From Hyphomonadaceae bacterium (GTDB taxonomy: Bacteria; Pseudomonadota; Alphaproteobacteria; Caulobacterales; Aquidulcibacteraceae): 7,031 nucleotides of DNA. The position numbers were made by a program, and so were the translations under genes. A model generated the notes under the pieces. It made no database searches. It saw nothing but the letters and a program-made list of their open reading frames with translations, and was not told the origin of the DNA. The stretch is taken from contig DPWD01000102.1 of the NCBI GenBank assembly GCA_003526465.1, positions 574 to 7,604 of the forward strand, read 5' to 3'. Below, in pieces: positions 1 through 6,371 of this stretch (positions within the stretch are counted from its first letter, which is position 1; the number at the start of each line of letters is the position of its first letter).

Positions 1-1
1 C

Positions 2-1144
2 CGCTATCGCGGCGACGGCTCGGGCGGGGCGCCCATTCTGTTCCTGGCGCACATGGATGTGGTGCCGGCGCGGCGCGCGGATTGGGAGCGCGACCCGTTC
101 ACTCTGATCGAGGAAAATGGCTTCTTCTTCGGCCGCGGTTCGATCGACAATAAGTCCGGCCTCGCCCTGATCGCGGCGACCTTTCTGCAGCTACGCGCCG
201 AGGCCTTTACCCCAACACGCGACCTCATCGTCTGGTTTTCGGGCGACGAAGAGACCGCCGGCGCCACCACCGCCGACCTGTTGGCCAATCACCGCGCGCT
301 CCTGGGCGAAGCGGAGTTTGCCCTCAATTCCGACGCCGGCGGCGGGCTCTTGTCGCACGACAACACGCCCACAGCCTATTTCCTGCAAACAGCGGAAAAG
401 ACTTACGCCGACTTCACCATTACCGCGCGCAATCCGGGCGGACACTCGTCCTTACCGCGCGCCGACAACGCCATTTTCGATTTGATGGACGCGATCGCGC
501 GCCTGCGCCGCCACCAGTTTCCGGTGATGTGGAACGACACCACCATCGCCAGCTTCCGCGCCACCGGCGCGCAAGTCGGCGGGGCGGAGGGAGCGGCAAT
601 GCTGCGCTTTGCCGCCCGCCCCGGCGACAGAAGCTCGGCGGCGGCGCTTTCGCGCAACCCGGCTTATGTCGGCCAATTGCGCACGACTTGCGTGCCCACG
701 ATGCTCACCGGCGGCCATGCCGAGAACGCTTTGCCACAGAGCGCAACGGTAAACGTCAATTGCCGGATATTCCCCGGCGTTTCGCCGGCGAGCGTGCAGG
801 CGGAGCTGCAGCGTGTCGCCGGCGACAGGGTTGCGATAACAGCGCGCCAGCCCGCCAATGCGAGCGACGCCTCCCCGCTGCGGCAAGATGTGATGGACGC
901 GGTCGCCGCGGCGGTGAGCGCGAATTATCCCGGCATCCCGATCACGCCCTCAATGTCCGCGGGCGCGACCGACGGGGTGTTTTTCCGCGGCGCGGGCATT
1001 CCGACCTATGGCGTCGGCGAAGCGTTCATGCGCGAAGAAGACGAGTTTTCCCATGGTCTCAACGAACGGAATCCCACCGCGAGCTTCTACAATGGTCTGA
1101 ACCATTGGAGGACGCTGGTAACCACGCTTGCGGGCAGGCGCTGA
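2..1144 (+). CDS. M20-family zinc metallopeptidase, C-terminal 380 codons (5' truncated)
   Basis: This is a di-zinc peptidase or amidohydrolase of the M20 family, expected to cleave small peptides or amide substrates. The frame is open from base 2 and the first metal ligand lies only 16 codons in, so the N-terminus is outside the window; the Met at 53 is internal. The expected ligands appear in order: His in HMDVV (50-52), bridging Asp in GSIDNKSG (146-148), catalytic Glu and ligand Glu in GDEET (248-253), Asp in NSDAGG (332-334) and the last His in FSHGLNERN (1052-1054). The fourth ligand is Asp, where DapE and carboxypeptidase G2 carry Glu; this resembles the dipeptidase side of the family (inference). 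The dimerisation (lid) domain starts near NPGGHSSLP, with its conserved His at 443-445, and NALPQSA (about 727-747) follows. All key residues are present, so the protein looks active. The substrate cannot be told. Family confidence is high. Confidence 0.93.
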   Translation, partial: RYRGDGSGGAPILFLAHMDVVPARRADWERDPFTLIEENGFFFGRGSIDNKSGLALIAATFLQLRAEAFTPTRDLIVWFSGDEETAGATTADLLANHRALLGEAEFALNSDAGGGLLSHDNTPTAYFLQTAEKTYADFTITARNPGGHSSLPRADNAIFDLMDAIARLRRHQFPVMWNDTTIASFRATGAQVGGAEGAAMLRFAARPGDRSSAAALSRNPAYVGQLRTTCVPTMLTGGHAENALPQSATVNVNCRIFPGVSPASVQAELQRVAGDRVAITARQPANASDASPLRQDVMDAVAAAVSANYPGIPITPSMSAGATDGVFFRGAGIPTYGVGEAFMREEDEFSHGLNERNPTASFYNGLNHWRTLVTTLAGRR

Positions 1145-1207
1145 ACGGAAAATTATGTCTTTCGCAAGCCGGCGGCGCTAAACTCCTCCGCGGGTCGGAT
1201 TTGCGTC
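1145..1207 (+). promoter_or_regulatory. 63-base spacer with a -10-like element before the response regulator
   Basis: This short spacer separates the peptidase from the two-component genes. TAAACT (1179-1184) matches the sigma-70 -10 consensus at four of six positions and sits in a GC-rich setting, about 24 bases before the ATG at 1208. I see no convincing -35 hexamer at the correct distance (TGTCTT at 1156-1161 is poor) and no hairpin followed by T's that would terminate the peptidase transcript. The Shine-Dalgarno sequence is weak as well. The two-component genes may have their own promoter here or be read through from upstream. Confidence 0.22.
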
Positions 1208-1873
1208 ATGAAACTGCTTATCATCGAAGACGACAGAAAGGCCGCGCACTCGCTGCAACAGGGGTTGCGCGAAGAGGGATTTCTCGTTGACGTGGCCCAC
1301 GACGGCCACAGCGGCCTCGACCACGCTCTGGCCGGGGGATGCGATCTGGTCATCCTGGACGTGGGCCTCCCGGGCGCCGACGGCTGGACGGTCCTGCGGG
1401 ACCTGCGCGGCGGCGACAGCCACATCCCGGTGATCATGCTGACCGCGCGCGATGCCTTGGAGGACCGGGTCAAGGGCCTGTCCCTGGGCGCCGACGATTA
1501 TGTGGTCAAGCCCTTCGCTTTCTCAGAGCTCACCGCCCGCGTGCGCGCGGTATTGCGGCGCAAGGACGGTCCCGTTTCTCACCAGCTGAGCTATGAGGGG
1601 CTGAGCGTAGACCTTGCGCGCAACAAAGTGCAGCGCGACGGCGTCGACATCGAGCTGACGCCGAAGGAACTGCAATTGCTGGAATTGTTCATGCGCCACA
1701 AGGAAGAGGTGCTCTCGCGCACCTACATCGCCGAGCGCGTGTGGGAAATGAGCTTCGATGGCGACAGCAACGTCGTCGATGTCAGCGTGTGGCGCCTGCG
1801 GGGAAAAATCGACGAGCCGTTCGAGCGCAAATTTATCCATACCGTACGGGGTCGCGGCTATGTCTTCCGTTGA
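1208..1873 (+). CDS. OmpR/PhoB-family response regulator (CusR/CopR-like)
   Basis: This is a cytoplasmic transcription factor switched on by phosphorylation from the partner kinase encoded next to it. Its 221 residues are the normal length for the family. The receiver domain (about 1-115) has the acidic pocket E7-D8-D9, phospho-acceptor D51 in LDVGLPGADGW, T79 and K101 (VVKPF). The winged-helix DNA-binding domain (about 128-221) has ELTPKE, a recognition helix around SNVVDVSVWRLRGKI and the closing wing HTVRGRGYVFR. The opening LLIIEDD and the DNA-binding helix resemble the heavy-metal regulators CusR, CopR and CzcR, but that similarity is shared by many uncharacterised regulators and does not prove metal sensing. 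The stop codon lies inside the kinase gene, a 14-base overlap expected of a co-translated pair. Target genes are unknown. The moa operon starts directly after the kinase, and autoregulation of the pair is also possible. Confidence 0.93.
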   Translation: MKLLIIEDDRKAAHSLQQGLREEGFLVDVAHDGHSGLDHALAGGCDLVILDVGLPGADGWTVLRDLRGGDSHIPVIMLTARDALEDRVKGLSLGADDYVVKPFAFSELTARVRAVLRRKDGPVSHQLSYEGLSVDLARNKVQRDGVDIELTPKELQLLELFMRHKEEVLSRTYIAERVWEMSFDGDSNVVDVSVWRLRGKIDEPFERKFIHTVRGRGYVFR

Positions 1874-3317
1874 GGCCCCGCGCCAAAACTTGCTGCAGCG
1901 GCTTGGATTGTCGCAGCGGCTCGACCTCATCTACTTCGTGCTTGCAGGCTTCGATCTCCTCACCATCTGCATCGCGCTGTTCCTCAACCACATGGCTACG
2001 ACCGCATTTGAATCCGGCGTGCAAACCAGCGCCATTTGGTCGGCGCGCCAGGCGGACGTGATCCAGCTTTCGCGCCTCGCCAAGGAAGCCAACGCGCCAG
2101 GCAACGAAGTGTTCTTCTCGCGTCAGCCGCGCCAGGAGCGGGCGGTGTTCGAAGCGGCCCTTGTTCGCTTCAACGCCGAACGCCCGCGCGTGGTGGAGCG
2201 GATCGAGCGCAACCGGATTTCCAAACGGGACGACGAGCTGTTGCGCCAGATCGCGCTGATCCAGGACGCTGTCGACCAGATGGCGGAGCAAACCGAGTTC
2301 ACGTTTCAGCAGTTCGCACGCGGCGAGGAACGCGACGCTGGCCGCAACATGGCCGTGCTCGACCGCACTTTCCACCAATTGCTCGGCCGATTGGACGACG
2401 CGCTCGCCACGGTCGAAGCCGGGCGGGCCGAGCACCTGGAGCGGCAATTGGCAAGGGCTCGCGAGTTGCGGACGCTGGAAATCGTCATCGGCGGCGCCGT
2501 TATTCTGATCGTCTGCCTCGTGGCCTTTTACGGCTCCTACATTGGGCGCACGATGCGCGCCAATGTAGCTCAGCGCGCTCAAATGCTCAGCGATGTCGCC
2601 GCCGCACGAGACCGCCTCCAGCACTACGCCAACGATGTGTCGCACGAGCTACGCGGCCCGATCTCGAAAATGCGCCTCGACGCCGAAGTGCTGTTGCGCC
2701 ACGAGCGTACGGGCGATCAATACAAAGACGGAATCGAATCAATCCTGGTGGAGACGCAGCGTCTCACCACAATCGTGGAATCGCTTCTGTTTCTTGCCCG
2801 CGCCGAGAATACCCAAGTGTCGCTGCGGCCGGCGCCGCTCAATGCACAAAAAGAATTGGCCCTTATTGTCGAATTCTTCGCGGCGGCGGCGGAGAAGGAC
2901 GGCATTAGTCTCGGCGTTGGCCCGGCGAAGGGCGTCATTTGGGCTGACCGCGCCTTGTTTCAGCGCGCGGTTTCAAACCTAGTCAGCAACGCGCTCGCCC
3001 ATGTCCGGCCGGGCGGGCGGGTGGCGATCAGCGTCGAGGCCGATGCAACCGAAACAATCGTACAAGTTGCCGATACCGGTTCGGGGATCGCACCCGATCT
3101 GCTGGCGCGCGTGTTCGACAGGTTCCAGCGCGGCGATTCCTCAGGCGCGGGCCTCGGCTTGGGGCTGGCCATCACCAAGAGCATCATGGAATTGCACGGG
3201 GGGGCGATCGAGTTGACCTCCCCGCCCGGGGCGGGCGTCACAGCGCGGCTGTCGTTTCCCAAGCACGCCGCGCCGAGCGTCCCGCGGGCGGCTGCTCCGG
3301 ACCGCGCGAACGCTTGA
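1860..3317 (+). CDS. Membrane sensor histidine kinase, partner of the upstream regulator
   Basis: This is an inner-membrane sensor kinase (485 residues) that should phosphorylate the adjacent response regulator. I start it at the ATG at 1860, which has a GGGG stretch 8 bases upstream and is followed at once by a normal cytoplasmic N-terminus. The frame is open further upstream to an ATG at 1758, but that would lie deep in the regulator's DNA-binding domain. TM1 spans about residues 23-42 and TM2 about 206-229. The roughly 160 residues between are hydrophilic, charged and nearly all helical, as in a four-helix-bundle sensor, with no PAS or Cache motif that I recognise. The kinase core is complete: H-box SHELRGP with H262, N-box NLVSNAL with N377, G1 DTGSG with D405, F-box DRF and G2 GLGLGLAI. 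Only about 33 residues separate TM2 from H262, so a full HAMP domain does not fit. The signal sensed is unknown. Confidence 0.92.
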   Translation: MSSVEAPRQNLLQRLGLSQRLDLIYFVLAGFDLLTICIALFLNHMATTAFESGVQTSAIWSARQADVIQLSRLAKEANAPGNEVFFSRQPRQERAVFEAALVRFNAERPRVVERIERNRISKRDDELLRQIALIQDAVDQMAEQTEFTFQQFARGEERDAGRNMAVLDRTFHQLLGRLDDALATVEAGRAEHLERQLARARELRTLEIVIGGAVILIVCLVAFYGSYIGRTMRANVAQRAQMLSDVAAARDRLQHYANDVSHELRGPISKMRLDAEVLLRHERTGDQYKDGIESILVETQRLTTIVESLLFLARAENTQVSLRPAPLNAQKELALIVEFFAAAAEKDGISLGVGPAKGVIWADRALFQRAVSNLVSNALAHVRPGGRVAISVEADATETIVQVADTGSGIAPDLLARVFDRFQRGDSSGAGLGLGLAITKSIMELHGGAIELTSPPGAGVTARLSFPKHAAPSVPRAAAPDRANA

Positions 3318-3333
3318 TCCGCCGCAATACAGG

Positions 3334-3363
3334 TTATCGCGCGCCGTCGCAGCATGCTAGTGT
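3334..3363 (+). promoter_or_regulatory. Candidate promoter directly before moaA
   Basis: The 52-base gap between the kinase stop and moaA contains TTATCG (3334-3339), 18 bases of spacer and TAGTGT (3358-3363). These match the sigma-70 -35 and -10 consensus at three positions each, including the most conserved T, A and T of the -10. If it is used, transcription would begin at or within a few bases of the moaA ATG at 3370, giving a leaderless or nearly leaderless mRNA. This fits the lack of a recognisable Shine-Dalgarno sequence before moaA. The gap is too short for a Moco riboswitch of the E. coli moaA type. Read-through from the kinase gene is the alternative. Confidence 0.3.
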
Positions 3364-3369
3364 CCGCTC

Positions 3370-4368
3370 ATGTCCGCGCTTATCGACCCATTTGGCCGCT
3401 GCATCACCTATCTACGGCTGTCGGTAACCGACCGCTGCGATCTGCGCTGCGTCTATTGCATGAGCGAGCGCATGCGCTTCCTGCCGAAGGCGGAGATTCT
3501 CAGCTTCGAGGAAATCGACCGGCTATGCGCGGCGTTCATCAGAAGCGGCGTGCGCAAGCTCCGCCTCACCGGAGGCGAGCCGCTGCTGCGGCGCGATTTC
3601 ATGCACCTTGCGGGCGCTCTCTCCCACCACCTGCGCACCGGGGCGCTCGACGAACTTACTTTGACCACTAACGCTACGCGCCTTGCGCATCACGCAGCCG
3701 GCCTCGCCGCCATCGGCGTTAAGCGCATCAACGTGTCGCTCGACACGCTCGATCCCGAGACCTTCGCACGCATCGCCCGCAAGCAGAGACTCAGCGACGT
3801 TCTGGAGGGGATCGAGGCGGCGCGGCGCGCCGGCATCGCCATCAAGATCAACACAGTCGCCCTGAAGGACGACAATGCGCGCGAATTGCCTTCGCTGGTA
3901 GCGTGGGCGCACGAGCGGGGCATGGACATCACCCTGATCGAGACCATGCCGCTCGGGGCTGTGGACGAGGACCGCACCGATCAGTTTCTCTCGCTCGCCG
4001 AGGTGAAGCGCGCGTTTGAGCAAGTCTGGACGCTTGACCCGATCCCCTATCGCAGCGGCGGCCCCGCCCGTTATGTCCGCGTGCGCGAGACCGGCGGCCG
4101 GCTTGGCTTCATCACGCCGCTCTCGCACAATTTCTGCGCCGAGTGCAATCGCGTGCGGCTGACCTGCACCGGGCGCCTCTATATGTGTCTAGGGCAGGAC
4201 GATCACATCGATTTTCGCGAAGCCCTGCGCAACGGCGCCTCCGAGGCTGAACTCGACGCGCTGATCGCGCGCGCCATGCGCCAGAAACCTGAGGCGCACA
4301 ATTTCAGCATCGGCGAGCCGGCCGCGGCGCCCGCGCTGGCGCGCCACATGTCGGTGACAGGCGGCTGA
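3370..4368 (+). CDS. moaA: GTP 3',8-cyclase MoaA (radical SAM, Moco biosynthesis)
   Basis: MoaA performs the first step of Moco synthesis: with S-adenosylmethionine and two 4Fe-4S clusters it turns GTP into 3',8-cyclo-7,8-dihydro-GTP, the substrate of MoaC. The protein has 332 residues, close to the usual 325-340. The N-terminal radical SAM motif is C23-x3-C27-x2-C30 within [11 protein letters not shown], followed by the SAM-contacting [12 protein letters not shown]. The second, GTP-binding cluster is held by C256-x2-C259-x13-C273 ([19 protein letters not shown]). The C-terminus ends in the Gly-Gly that the family needs for activity (SVTGG). ATG 3370 gives the expected N-terminus, in which [16 protein letters not shown] aligns with other MoaA proteins. 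It is the first gene of the operon, with moaD beginning two bases after its stop. All catalytic residues are present, so the call is firm. Confidence 0.98.
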   Translation: MSALIDPFGRCITYLRLSVTDRCDLRCVYCMSERMRFLPKAEILSFEEIDRLCAAFIRSGVRKLRLTGGEPLLRRDFMHLAGALSHHLRTGALDELTLTTNATRLAHHAAGLAAIGVKRINVSLDTLDPETFARIARKQRLSDVLEGIEAARRAGIAIKINTVALKDDNARELPSLVAWAHERGMDITLIETMPLGAVDEDRTDQFLSLAEVKRAFEQVWTLDPIPYRSGGPARYVRVRETGGRLGFITPLSHNFCAECNRVRLTCTGRLYMCLGQDDHIDFREALRNGASEAELDALIARAMRQKPEAHNFSIGEPAAAPALARHMSVTGG

Positions 4369-4370
4369 GC

Positions 4371-4622
4371 ATGACGAAAATACTCTTCATGGGCCGCCTC
4401 CGCGATGCAGCCGGCGCGGAGATCGAGGAAATCGATCTGCCAACCGGCATTGGGACGGTCGGCGATCTGCGCGCCTGGCTTTCCGCGCGGAGCCCAGAAC
4501 TGGGCGGGGCCCTGAGTTCTTCCTCAGTGCGCGCGGCGGTCGACCTAGAAATCGTCGACGATGCGCACTCCGTTCAAGAGGCGCGCGAGGTCGCCTTTTT
4601 GCCTCCGTTCAGCGGTGGCTGA
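4371..4622 (+). CDS. moaD: Molybdopterin synthase sulfur carrier subunit MoaD
   Basis: MoaD is the small ubiquitin-like subunit of molybdopterin synthase. Its C-terminal glycine is adenylylated and converted to a thiocarboxylate, then donates sulfur to cyclic pyranopterin monophosphate in the MoaE active site. The 83 residues match the usual 80-85. Family marks are the opening ILFMGRLRDAAG (beta strand and turn), the central helix with LRAWLS, and the ending EVAFLPPFSGG with the obligatory terminal Gly-Gly. The segment where many MoaD proteins read VNQE reads VDLEIVDD here, a modest divergence. A run of four serines (about residues 49-52) lies in the loop before it. The gene starts two bases after moaA, and its stop shares one base with the start of the transporter gene (TGATG). 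No MoeB-type activating enzyme is seen in this window. Confidence 0.95.
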   Translation: MTKILFMGRLRDAAGAEIEEIDLPTGIGTVGDLRAWLSARSPELGGALSSSSVRAAVDLEIVDDAHSVQEAREVAFLPPFSGG

Positions 4623-5365
4623 TGGCTGGCGACACCCTCCTCTTGCTTGCGCTCGCGATCGCCGCTGCCGCGGCGCTTTATGCTTCTGTCGGTCACGGCG
4701 GCGCCTCGGCCTATATCGCGCTGATGGCGTTGTTTGGGATGGCGCCCGACGAAATCCGGCCCATCGCGCTTGCGCTCAACATTCTGGTGGCCGGCCTCGG
4801 CGCCATTCGCTTCATCGTGGCTGGCCGCTTCTCCTGGGACGTGTTCTGGCCGTTTGCGGCGACAGCCGTTCCCGCCGCGTTTTTCGCCGCCCGCATCCCC
4901 GCGCCGGACGCGGTGTTCCGCGTCTTGCTCGCACTTGCGCTCGCAGCCGCGGCGTTGCGCTATCTGCTGTGGCCGCAGATCGACGCAATCAAGCCGGCGC
5001 GCGCGCCTTCGAAGTTCGTAGCGTTAGCGAGCGGCGCCGCGCTGGGAGCGCTCGCTGGCCTCACCGGCATTGGCGGGGTCGTGTTTCTCTCGCCGCTGCT
5101 GGTTTTCTGCGGCTGGGCCGACCCTCAGCGCGCGACTGGAATCGCGGCATTGTTCATCGTGGTCAATTCCGCTGCCGGCCTTGCTGGACGCTTCAGTTCG
5201 CTTGCCCTTGTTCCTCACTTCGCGGCCTGGTTCGCGCTTGCCGCCATGGCGGGGGCGCTGGCGGGGACCGCGCTTTCGCTCGCGCGCTTTGACAAGAGTG
5301 CGATCCTGCGCGCGCTCGGCGCGGTTTTGGCGATCGCCGCGGCGGCATTGGCGTTGCAATCATGA
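4622..5365 (+). CDS. TauE/SafE (TSUP) family membrane transporter inside the moa operon
   Basis: This is a polytopic inner-membrane protein of 247 residues, typical of the TSUP (formerly DUF81) family. Characterised members move sulfite, sulfonates, sulfoacetate, thiosulfate or other organosulfur anions. It shows the family's internal two-fold repeat. The first half has hydrophobic residues 5-23 followed by G24-H-G-G-A-S, then ALALNILVAG. The second half has LAGLTGIGGVVFLSPLL (residues 144-160) followed by ATGIAALFIVVNSAAGLAGR. I count about seven or eight membrane segments, with a short charged loop near 119-131 (PQIDAIKPARAPSK) between the halves. The start overlaps the moaD stop by one base, and the end overlaps moaE by four (ATGA). 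It therefore lies between the two subunit genes of molybdopterin synthase and must be co-transcribed with them. A role in sulfur-anion or oxyanion traffic linked to Moco is inferred from position only; the substrate is unknown. Confidence 0.9.
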   Translation: MAGDTLLLLALAIAAAAALYASVGHGGASAYIALMALFGMAPDEIRPIALALNILVAGLGAIRFIVAGRFSWDVFWPFAATAVPAAFFAARIPAPDAVFRVLLALALAAAALRYLLWPQIDAIKPARAPSKFVALASGAALGALAGLTGIGGVVFLSPLLVFCGWADPQRATGIAALFIVVNSAAGLAGRFSSLALVPHFAAWFALAAMAGALAGTALSLARFDKSAILRALGAVLAIAAAALALQS

Positions 5366-5817
5366 TCGAGGTGCGCATCACCGGCGCCGCCCTTGACCCG
5401 ACAGCCGAACTCGCGGCGCTGCCGCGTCACCCGGGCGTCGGGGCCGTGGCCAGCTTTGTCGGTTATTGCCGCGCCGAGGCGGGCGATGAAGCCGTGATCG
5501 CGCTCCACCTGGAGGAATACCCGCAATTCACAGCCCGCGAAATCAACCGGATTGCGCGCGCGGTCTCCGGGAAATATGCGCTGGAGCGCCTCCTTGTAGT
5601 GCATCGTGCCGGCGTGCTGGCGCCAGGAGAGCCGATCGTGCTTGTCGCCGCGGCCAGCGCCCATAGAATGCAGGCGTTTGCGGCAGTCGAGGCGATGATG
5701 GATTATCTCAAGACCGATGCGCCGTTCTGGAAGCGGGAGCGGCGCGCATCCGGTTCGGTATGGATCGAGCCGAGCGAAGAAGATCGCCGCCGGCGCGCGG
5801 CAAGGAGCGACACGTGA
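5362..5817 (+). CDS. moaE: Molybdopterin synthase catalytic subunit MoaE
   Basis: MoaE is the large subunit of molybdopterin synthase. It binds cyclic pyranopterin monophosphate and, using two MoaD thiocarboxylates, forms the dithiolene of molybdopterin. The 151 residues match the E. coli length of about 150. Residues known to matter in E. coli MoaE are all present: Arg in the GYCR loop (R37), His-Arg in SAHR (H101, R102), and both lysines of YLKTDAPFWKRE (K117, K124). The middle segment LHLEEYPQFT aligns with the family's LEHYP region. The start overlaps the transporter stop as ATGA with no obvious Shine-Dalgarno sequence, pointing to translational coupling. The C-terminal tail ([13 protein letters not shown]) is basic, and its codons also carry the ribosome binding site of moaB. 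The call is secure. Confidence 0.97.
   Translation: MIEVRITGAALDPTAELAALPRHPGVGAVASFVGYCRAEAGDEAVIALHLEEYPQFTAREINRIARAVSGKYALERLLVVHRAGVLAPGEPIVLVAAASAHRMQAFAAVEAMMDYLKTDAPFWKRERRASGSVWIEPSEEDRRRRAARSDT
5802..5807 (+). promoter_or_regulatory. Shine-Dalgarno site deciding the moaB GTG start
   Basis: AAGGAG sits six bases before the GTG at 5814, inside the last codons of moaE. It is one of the best ribosome binding sites in the window. It decides the moaB start in favour of this GTG, which overlaps the moaE stop as GTGA, over the in-frame ATG at 5760, which lies 58 bases inside moaE. Confidence 0.65.
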
Positions 5818-6371
5818 GCGAACAACACACGCCACCAGGCGGAGGGAAACTATCCGGCGACCGGAATTTTCGTCCAGTGCGCATCGCCGTGCTGGCGGTT
5901 TCAGACACCCGTACGTATGACACCGACACCTCCGGCGCCTTGCTCTGCGCGCGCATCAAAGCCGATGGCCACACGCTCGCGGCGCGGGCTCTGGTGAAGG
6001 ACGATGTCGCGGCGATCCGAAGCCAACTTACTCTCTGGATCGAAGATCCCGGCATTGAAGCCGTCATCACCACCGGCGGCACTGGCATCAGCGGACGCGA
6101 CGTGACGCCCGAGGCCGTGCGCCCGCTGTTCGACAAAGAGATCGATGGATTTCAAACAATCTGGCACATGGTGAGTTATCAAAGCGTGGGCCTTTCAACG
6201 ATGCAATCCCGGGCCTGCGCGGGCACCGCCGGGAGTACGTTCATCTTCTGCCTTCCAGGCTCGACCAGCGCCTGCGCCGATGGCTGGGACAAACTCATCC
6301 GCTGGCAGCTCGACTATCGCCACCTGCCCTGCAACATGGTCGAGATGATGCCCAGGTTGATGGAGCGATGA
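5814..6371 (+). CDS. moaB: MoaB/Mog-fold molybdenum cofactor protein (MoaB)
   Basis: This protein belongs to the MoaB/Mog/CinA-N fold that binds molybdopterin. Mog adenylylates molybdopterin with ATP before MoeA inserts molybdate; the role of MoaB proteins is less settled, although they replace Mog in some organisms. I use the GTG at 5814 (185 residues) because of the AAGGAG six bases upstream and the four-base overlap with moaE. The first 20 or so residues are a polar, probably flexible extension ([11 protein letters not shown]). The fold begins at [12 protein letters not shown]. The phosphate-binding loop is [16 protein letters not shown] (residues 87-102, with D96 at the catalytic Asp position of Mog), and [15 protein letters not shown] starts at P148. 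The end [10 protein letters not shown] resembles E. coli MoaB (LDARTRPCN). The overall length and C-terminus favour MoaB, while the RDVTPEA loop is closer to Mog and Cnx1G. No separate mog is seen in this window, so it may serve as the adenylyltransferase (inference). Confidence 0.93.
   Translation: MSEQHTPPGGGKLSGDRNFRPVRIAVLAVSDTRTYDTDTSGALLCARIKADGHTLAARALVKDDVAAIRSQLTLWIEDPGIEAVITTGGTGISGRDVTPEAVRPLFDKEIDGFQTIWHMVSYQSVGLSTMQSRACAGTAGSTFIFCLPGSTSACADGWDKLIRWQLDYRHLPCNMVEMMPRLMER
6362..6365 (+). promoter_or_regulatory. Ribosome binding site choosing between two moaC start codons
   Basis: GGAG is followed by two adjacent in-frame ATG codons at 6368 and 6371. The spacing is two bases to the first and five to the second, so the second is favoured. 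Either choice overlaps the moaB stop, by four bases or one base. Confidence 0.45.

Noticed and set aside
1145..1207. Rho-independent terminator after the peptidase gene
   Set aside because: No stable hairpin followed by a T run is present; the GC-rich pieces do not pair into a convincing stem.
529..1290. 253-codon plus-strand frame overlapping the peptidase and the regulator start
   Set aside because: It is an arginine-rich shadow frame; the peptidase frame has all metal ligands and runs to its own stop.
1758..1859. Upstream extension of the kinase to ATG 1758
   Set aside because: These codons overlap the regulator's DNA-binding helix and give a low-complexity N-terminus; ATG 1860 has a purine-rich site and the usual short overlap.
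1833..2645. 270-codon open frame on the minus strand across the kinase gene
   Set aside because: It lies wholly opposite a kinase with intact motifs, and its translation has no recognisable domain. Long antisense frames are expected at this GC content.
3318..3369. Moco riboswitch before moaA
   Set aside because: The known element needs well over 100 bases of leader. Only 52 are available and no matching helices are apparent.
3523..4128. 201-codon minus-strand frame inside moaA
   Set aside because: It is opposite a fully conserved moaA and no domain is recognisable.
4561..5292. 243-codon plus-strand frame overlapping moaD and the transporter
   Set aside because: Its translation is arginine-rich and low in complexity, a frame shadow of the transporter, whose own frame gives clear membrane segments and family motifs.
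5215..5835. 206-codon minus-strand frame across the transporter end and moaE
   Set aside because: It is opposite two real genes and shows no motif.
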